Below, in pieces: positions 59,845-64,000 of a stretch of 64,000 nt of DNA. Under the pieces are notes generated by a model. It searched no databases, was not told the DNA's origin, and was given only the letters and a program-made list of their open reading frames with translations. Position numbers and translations under genes: made by a program. The stretch is taken from NCBI RefSeq assembly GCF_013407925.2, contig NZ_CP060201.1:4263001-4327000 (forward strand), read 5' to 3'. Each line of letters opens with the position of its first letter. Within the stretch, counting starts at the first letter, position 1. This stretch comes from Pseudomonas protegens (GTDB lineage: Bacteria; Pseudomonadota; Gammaproteobacteria; Pseudomonadales; Pseudomonadaceae).

Positions 59845-60713
59845 TGGAAGCCGACAGCCTGCAGATAGAAGTCGGTCATTTGACCACCCCAGAGCAAGGC
59901 AATCCAGCCGGCAATGGCCAGAAAGGGGCCAAAGGGGATCGGCGTCGAGGTTTTGGCCCGGTTCAGGCGCAGCATGAGGGTGCCGAGGATGGCGCCCACC
60001 AATGAGGAGAGAAGCAGGGTCAGCGGCAGCACCTGCCAGCCGCCCCAGGCCCCCAGCATCGCCAGCAGCTTGAAGTCGCCGTGCCCCATGCCGTCCTTGC
60101 CGGTCAGCAGCTTGAACAGCCAGAACACCGACCACAGGCTCAGGTAGCCGAGCACTGCCCCCCACAGGGCATCGCCCAGGCTGACCAGCAACCCGAAGCT
60201 GTTGGCGATCAGTCCCAGCCACAGCAACGGCAACACCAGCACATCGGGCAGCAACTGGTGATCGGCATCGATCAGGCTCATGGCGATCAAACCCCAACTG
60301 AGGATCAGCAGCAGGCCCGCCTGCCAGCCGAAACCGAAGTGCCAGGCAATGAAGGCCGAGATCAACCCGCAGGCCAGCTCGGTCAGCGGGTAGCGCGGGC
60401 TGATGGCGGCCTTGCAATGGTGGCAACGACCGCGCAGAAACAGATAACTGAGCAGGGGAATGTTTTCCCAGGGGCGGATTGGCTGTGCGCAATGCGGGCA
60501 CTGGGAATGGGGCAGCAGCAGGTTATAGGGCGCACCCGCGGGCTCCGGTGGCAGCCCCAGCACTTCGCGGGCCTGGGCTCGCCAGTCGCGCTCGAGCATC
60601 TTCGGCAGGCGCCACACCAGCACATTGAGAAAGCTGCCGACCAGCAGCCCCAGGATCAGGGCGAGCGACACGAAAGCCAGGGGGTAGAGGGTCAGGACTT
60701 CAGTCAAGGACAT
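59841..60713 (-). CDS. pilD: Prepilin peptidase/N-methyltransferase PilD
   Basis: 290 residues, about eight membrane helices. Cytoplasmic zinc Cys pairs at 72/75 (CPHC) and 97/100 (CHHC). Aspartic protease residues Asp149 in [12 protein letters not shown] and Asp213 in GHGDFKLLA, at the same numbers as in P. aeruginosa PilD. It cleaves and methylates type IV prepilins and type II pseudopilins, so it can be retained for secretion even if pili are lost. It follows pilC by two bases. Confidence 0.96.
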   Translation of the reverse strand: MSLTEVLTLYPLAFVSLALILGLLVGSFLNVLVWRLPKMLERDWRAQAREVLGLPPEPAGAPYNLLLPHSQCPHCAQPIRPWENIPLLSYLFLRGRCHHCKAAISPRYPLTELACGLISAFIAWHFGFGWQAGLLLILSWGLIAMSLIDADHQLLPDVLVLPLLWLGLIANSFGLLVSLGDALWGAVLGYLSLWSVFWLFKLLTGKDGMGHGDFKLLAMLGAWGGWQVLPLTLLLSSLVGAILGTLMLRLNRAKTSTPIPFGPFLAIAGWIALLWGGQMTDFYLQAVGFQ

Positions 60714-60715
60714 GT

Positions 60716-61933
60716 TCAGATCGCTGTACCGAGTTGAAAGACAGGCAGGTACATGGCCACCACCAGGGCGCCGACGATACTGCCCAGGAGCACCATGATC
60801 AACGGTTCCATCAGGCGGGTCAGGCTATCCACCAGGTGGTCCACCTCGCTTTCATAGTAGGTCGCGACCTTTTCCAGCAAGTGCTCCAGGGTTCCGGACT
60901 CTTCACCGATGGCGGTCATCTGCACCGCCATGCCAGGGAAGACGCCGCTGGCGCGCATGGCAAAGTGCAGTTGCATGCCGCTGGCCACCTGTTGGCGAAT
61001 GCGCTCCACCGCGTGCTTGAAGACCTGATTGCCGCTGGTTCCGGCCACCGAGTCCAGAGCCTGTACCAGGGGCACCCCGGCAGCGAAGGTGGTGGCCAGG
61101 GTCCGGGCATAGCGCGCCACGGCGGATTTTTGCAGCAGGGGGCCAGCCAGGGGCATGCGCAGCAGCCCCACATCCACCTTGTCCCGCAGGCGTGCCGAGC
61201 GTCGATAGGCCTGGATCAGGCAGACCCCCACCAGCAGGCTGGCGGCGAGCAAGAGTCCACCGTGGCGCTGGAGCAGGTGCGAGAGGTTGATCACCCATTG
61301 AGTGAGCGGCGGCAGCTCGGCGTCGAACCCGGCGAACAGGCTCTGGAACTGGGGAACCACCTTGAGCAACAGGATGCTGCTGACGATGACAGCCACTGCG
61401 ATCACCGCCAGCGGATAGACCATGGCGTGTTGTATCCGGGCCTTGAGGTTTTCGCTCTTTTCCTTGTGGGTGGCGACACGCTCGAGCAGCGTGTCCAGGG
61501 CCCCGGCCTGTTCTCCGGCATCCACCAGGTTGCAGTACAGCGCATCAAAGTGGCGTGGATGGTGGCGCAGCGCGGTCGCCAGGCTGGCCCCGCCCTCGAT
61601 GTCGCGCTTGAGGCTGGCCAGCAGTTGGCGCATCAGCGGCTGTTCAAAGCTTTCGGCGATGATGTCGAAGGACTGCAGCAGCGGCACACCCGCCTGCATC
61701 AATGTGGCCAGTTGGCGAGTGAACAGGGCGATCTCCCTGGCGCGGATCCGTTGCCCCAGTCGGGACCAGGCCCTTGGCTTGCGGCGCACCCGGGTCGGGG
61801 TTATGCCCTGCTTGCGCAACCGGGCCCTGATCAGTGCCGGGTTGGCAGCGCTGAGTTCGCCACGCATCACCTGGCCCTGGCCGTCAATGCCGTGCCAGAG
61901 ATAGACACTGGTCGTGGGCGCTTTTACCGCCAT
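60716..61933 (-). CDS. pilC: Type IV pilus inner-membrane platform protein PilC
   Basis: 405 residues. Two T2SSF domains, each ending in membrane helices; FTRQLATLMQAGVPLLQSFDIIAES and ARYARTLATTFAAGVPLVQALDSVAG are the paired F-domain motifs. It couples the PilB ATPase to pilin assembly. The pilB gene that normally sits between pilA and pilC is absent: pilC starts 322 bases from divergent pilA. The ATG at 61933 (MAVKAPTTS) is chosen over an extension of 30 codons. Confidence 0.93.
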   Translation of the reverse strand: MAVKAPTTSVYLWHGIDGQGQVMRGELSAANPALIRARLRKQGITPTRVRRKPRAWSRLGQRIRAREIALFTRQLATLMQAGVPLLQSFDIIAESFEQPLMRQLLASLKRDIEGGASLATALRHHPRHFDALYCNLVDAGEQAGALDTLLERVATHKEKSENLKARIQHAMVYPLAVIAVAVIVSSILLLKVVPQFQSLFAGFDAELPPLTQWVINLSHLLQRHGGLLLAASLLVGVCLIQAYRRSARLRDKVDVGLLRMPLAGPLLQKSAVARYARTLATTFAAGVPLVQALDSVAGTSGNQVFKHAVERIRQQVASGMQLHFAMRASGVFPGMAVQMTAIGEESGTLEHLLEKVATYYESEVDHLVDSLTRLMEPLIMVLLGSIVGALVVAMYLPVFQLGTAI

Positions 61934-62190
61934 GCTGCGATCCTTGGGCAGGGGAGGAGTGTGGTCGCCAGCGCCATCGAACGGCTGATCGATGATCCGC
62001 GACCGCGGATGAGGCCTTGGCACAAACGCCGTTGGGGCGTTCGGGCCGGCCGCACCTGTTCAAGCCTAGCTGCCGGGCACCTGCCGGACAGGGTCATGAG
62101 GTGACGAAATTTGTCAGTTTGTGCGACTTCTTGCGCTCAAGGCCAAGGGCTATCACCTCTGCAGGCCACGGATTCCCAGGGGCCGGACCC

Positions 62191-62206
62191 TGGCACAGGG
62201 AATGCT
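62191..62206 (+). promoter_or_regulatory. Sigma-54 (-24/-12) promoter of pilA
   Basis: TGGCAC (62191-62196), five bases, ATGCT (62202-62206). The invariant GG and GC are 12 bases apart, as the consensus TGGCAC-N5-TTGCW requires. Transcription should start near 62217, about 40 bases before pilA. PilR would be the activator. The rest of 61934-62255 holds no gene. Confidence 0.85.
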
Positions 62207-62255
62207 CTAGGTTTTGCTGACGACCCACAGAGCATTGTTGCCAGGAGGCAAATCC

Positions 62256-62672
62256 ATGAAACATCAATCCGCTTTTACCCTTATCGAATTACTGGTGGTG
62301 GTGGCCATCATCGGCGTACTCGCCATGGTGGCGATGCCGCTGTACGGCCAGTATCAGGCCCGGGCCAAGGTGATTGCCGCGTTGGCCGAGATCTCGGCGC
62401 TCAAGGTGAATGTCGAGGACCTGCTGAACCAGGGAACCGATCCGACCCTGGCCTTGATTGGCGGCTCGGTCCAGACCTCCAACTGCCAGATAAGCACCGG
62501 TGGCACGGCGGCCTCCGGTGAGGGGAGCATTGGTTGCACCATCCTCAATGCTCCGGGAGCGGTGCTGAACAAGACTCTATTGCTGACCCGCTCGGCGGCT
62601 TCCGGATGGACCTGCAGCACCACGGTGGAGGCCGATTATGCGCCCAAGGGCTGCAGGGCTGAGGACGCTTGA
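62256..62672 (+). CDS. pilA: Type IV major pilin-like protein PilA
   Basis: 138 residues. Leader MKHQSA|FTLIELLVVVAIIGVLAMVAMPLYGQYQARAKV: Phe+1 and Glu+5 are present, but position -1 is Ala instead of the usual Gly. The globular domain has several Cys, including a C-terminal pair (WTCSTTVEADYAPKGC) that fits the pilin disulfide loop. Strong CAGGAGG ribosome site and a sigma-54 promoter. Alternative view: a pseudopilin-like PilA with reduced processing. Confidence 0.9.
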   Translation: MKHQSAFTLIELLVVVAIIGVLAMVAMPLYGQYQARAKVIAALAEISALKVNVEDLLNQGTDPTLALIGGSVQTSNCQISTGGTAASGEGSIGCTILNAPGAVLNKTLLLTRSAASGWTCSTTVEADYAPKGCRAEDA

Positions 62673-62729
62673 AGCCTGACCTGGCGTTTCGGTGCTGGCC
62701 ATTTGGATCGCCCCGGGGAAAAACCGCAA

Positions 62730-62769
62730 CTTGCATGCAGATTGTTGGGCGGTCGTGCATTTTGCATGC
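62730..62769. repeat. Two TTGCATGC boxes upstream of the sigma-54 promoter
   Basis: TTGCATGC occurs at 62731-62738 and 62762-62769, each with a GCATGC palindrome, 31 bases apart (about three helical turns). They lie 65-100 bases before the -24 element, where enhancer-binding proteins usually bind. Confidence 0.5.
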
Positions 62770-62832
62770 TGCTGATTTTTTGGTTTTTCTATAAGTCATT
62801 GTTTTATAAGTAATAATTTTGTTGTCTAGACT

Positions 62833-62848
62833 TGGCACAGCACCTGCA
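62833..62848 (+). promoter_or_regulatory. Sigma-54 (-24/-12) promoter of the BON-domain gene
   Basis: TGGCAC (62833-62838), AGCAC, CTGCA (62844-62848), with correct GG-GC spacing of 12. It ends 65 bases before the ATG. Confidence 0.78.
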
Positions 62849-62913
62849 ATATCCCTGATAACCCTGCTGCCAGGACACGGAGCAGGCTTTCTAAAAGAAC
62901 AGGAGTTATTCGT

Positions 62914-63270
62914 ATGAAGAAGTTTGCTATCGCTGCTGCAACTGCTACCGCTCTGACCCTGACCATGGCTAACGCAGCTTTTGCGCAGACTACTCAAGGC
63001 ACCCAGTCGCCCATGGTTGTGGCGGCCGGTGAAGTGACCAAGGCCAAGGAGGCTACCTCCGATACCTGGATCACCACCAAAGTGAAAAGCGATCTGGTTA
63101 CCGAGAAAGGCATTCCTGGCACCGACATCAAGGTCGAAACCAACAAGGGCGTAGTGTCGCTGTCGTCCACTGTGGCGATCACCGAATCGCAGAAAGCCAC
63201 TGCCGTGGCTATCACCAAGAAAATCAAAGGCGTCAAGGCGGTTTCCGCTGACGGTCTGAAAGCCGAGTAA
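62914..63270 (+). CDS. BON-domain periplasmic protein
   Basis: 118 residues. Signal peptide (MKKFAIAAATATALTLTMANAAFA). One BON domain: DTWITTKVKSDLVTEKGIPGTDIKVETNKGVVSLSSTVAITESQKATAVAITKKIKGVKAVSADGL. BON proteins such as OsmY bind membrane surfaces or other proteins and are often stress-induced. A sigma-54-type promoter upstream would tie it to an enhancer-binding regulator, possibly nitrogen or carbon signals. AACAGGAG precedes the ATG. Confidence 0.9.
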   Translation: MKKFAIAAATATALTLTMANAAFAQTTQGTQSPMVVAAGEVTKAKEATSDTWITTKVKSDLVTEKGIPGTDIKVETNKGVVSLSSTVAITESQKATAVAITKKIKGVKAVSADGLKAE

Positions 63271-63379
63271 GGCTCCAACTTCTCGCCTGGACAGGGAGAG
63301 GAAGCGGTAGACGCGTCCAATGACACATCTGCCGCTTCTTTCATGGGTTCATGCGGAAGATCACAAGGATGTGATCATT

Positions 63380-63410
63380 ACAGGCCCCGACACTGCGTGT
63401 CGGGGCCTGT
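63380..63410. terminator. Strong hairpin terminator downstream of the BON gene
   Basis: A 14-bp perfect stem (ACAGGCCCCGACAC / GTGTCGGGGCCTGT) with a three-base loop. TTCTATT follows on the plus strand and TAATGAT on the minus side. It can serve both convergent genes. Confidence 0.85.
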
Positions 63411-63458
63411 TCTATTGTGGGGTCTTGTTGCGGAATCGATGGCGTCGCGGGGCGAAGC

Positions 63459-64000
63459 TTATTCGCTGTCCAGATGCAGCGGCGTAACTACCTTGCCGTC
63501 GCTCTCGGCCTGGCCCAGGTTGGCGTCGATGAAGTACACGCGGTCGTCGGCCAACTGGCCCTTGTCCACCAGGAAGTCCTTGATGCTGCTGGCCCGTTCC
63601 TGGCCCAGTTGGCGCAGCAACACGTCGCTGCCGCTCCAGAACTTGATCAGGCCTTCACGCAGCTTGGCGCTGCGTTCGTCGCGGCTGAGCTGCGCCCATT
63701 CTGCCGGAGGCTGCTGTTTCAGGCGGGTACGGTAGATGCCTTCCAGCAACGGTGCCTTCTCGCCTTCGGGAACCTGCAGCAGGGACGCCTGGGCCGGAAC
63801 CTTGTCGCCGCGCCGCTGGAGGATCTTGTAGTAGTTGTACTGATATTCCCGCTCCAGACGCTGTTCGGCGATCAATGGCCCATCGCTGCTCTGGGCGCTG
63901 GTGCCTTCGATTTCCAGGCGCAGGGTCGGACGTTCCTTGAGGGCCTTGGCCAGGGTGGTCAGGGCCGATTCCGACTCCTTGCTCAGTTCGCTGGAACCGG
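63459..64000 (-). CDS. DUF748 protein, C-terminal part (runs off right edge)
   Basis: About 180 C-terminal residues are visible. The frame is open to position 64000 (ELSKESESALTTLAKALKER...PTLRLEIEGTSAQSSDGPL), so the apparent TTG start at 63875 is not real. RLEREYQYNYYKILQRRGDKVP and LLEGIYRTRLKQQPP with the final EYFIDANLG-like segment fit the C-terminal, OmpA-like part of Pseudomonas DUF748 (AsmA-like) proteins. Probably a large envelope protein; function unknown. Confidence 0.72.
   Translation of the reverse strand, partial: GSSELSKESESALTTLAKALKERPTLRLEIEGTSAQSSDGPLIAEQRLEREYQYNYYKILQRRGDKVPAQASLLQVPEGEKAPLLEGIYRTRLKQQPPAEWAQLSRDERSAKLREGLIKFWSGSDVLLRQLGQERASSIKDFLVDKGQLADDRVYFIDANLGQAESDGKVVTPLHLDSE

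Noticed and set aside
63459..63875. Complete 138-residue gene starting at the TTG at 63875
   Set aside because: The frame stays open upstream to the window edge with sequence typical of the same DUF748 protein.

Overview
The window is a chromosomal segment of a Pseudomonas, most likely of the P. fluorescens/P. protegens/P. chlororaphis group. The housekeeping genes follow, as I remember it, the order of the P. aeruginosa PAO1 chromosome from about PA4601 (morA) to PA4524: morA, ettA, gdhA, a Lon-like protease, fklB, ispB, rplU-rpmA-obg, proB, creA, rpsT, murJ-ribF-ileS-lspA-fkpB-ispH, the minor pilins, thiO, pilR, bamD, rluD-pgeF-clpB, a tRNA cluster, ndh, yacG-coaE-pilD-pilC and pilA. Codon use is GC-rich and typical of the genus, and short REP-type repeats of fluorescent pseudomonads are present.

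Layout. 1-16.5 kb: the N-terminal half of a MorA-like c-di-GMP protein, the translation factor EttA, NADP-glutamate dehydrogenase, a Gre-family factor, several secreted or lipoprotein genes of unknown function, a Lon-like protease, an FKBP isomerase and a small gene under a clear Fur box. 16.5-29.7 kb: conserved core genes for isoprenoids (ispB, ispH), ribosomal proteins (rplU, rpmA, rpsT), GTPase Obg, proline synthesis (proB), lipid II flipping (murJ), FAD synthesis (ribF), isoleucyl-tRNA synthetase and lipoprotein signal peptidase. 29.7-35.6 kb: type IV pilus minor pilins, thiO and the sigma-54 activator pilR. 35.8-41.7 kb: bamD, rluD, pgeF and clpB, the last behind a good heat-shock promoter. 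42.0-42.5 kb: four tRNA genes (Asn, Pro, Lys, Pro). 42.5-55.0 kb: a probable variable block between the tRNAs and ndh. It holds a RocS/RocA two-component system with a broken rocR, then a peptide-type ABC transporter operon, a LuxR solo of the PipR/PsoR kind and a proline iminopeptidase. 55.1-64 kb: ndh, small conserved proteins, yacG-coaE-pilD-pilC, divergent pilA, a BON-domain protein behind a sigma-54-type promoter, and the C-terminal end of a DUF748 protein.

Two themes stand out. First, the type IV pilus genes here look reduced. pilB is missing from between pilA and pilC, pilS is missing next to pilR, fimU and pilY2 are not seen, pilY1 is reduced to a 156-residue signal-peptide-plus-C-terminus protein, and PilA has Ala instead of Gly before the PilD cleavage site. 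The PilR-type sigma-54 promoter of pilA is nevertheless intact. Second, the 42.5-55 kb block carries signalling modules. The Roc system keeps sensor and DNA-binding regulator but has lost both the RocR phosphodiesterase (only 40 N-terminal codons remain) and the sensor's terminal HPt domain. The pip module pairs a plant-signal-type LuxR solo with a peptide importer and an iminopeptidase whose start codon lies inside a long perfect inverted repeat. No CRISPR array, prophage or intact insertion sequence was seen.
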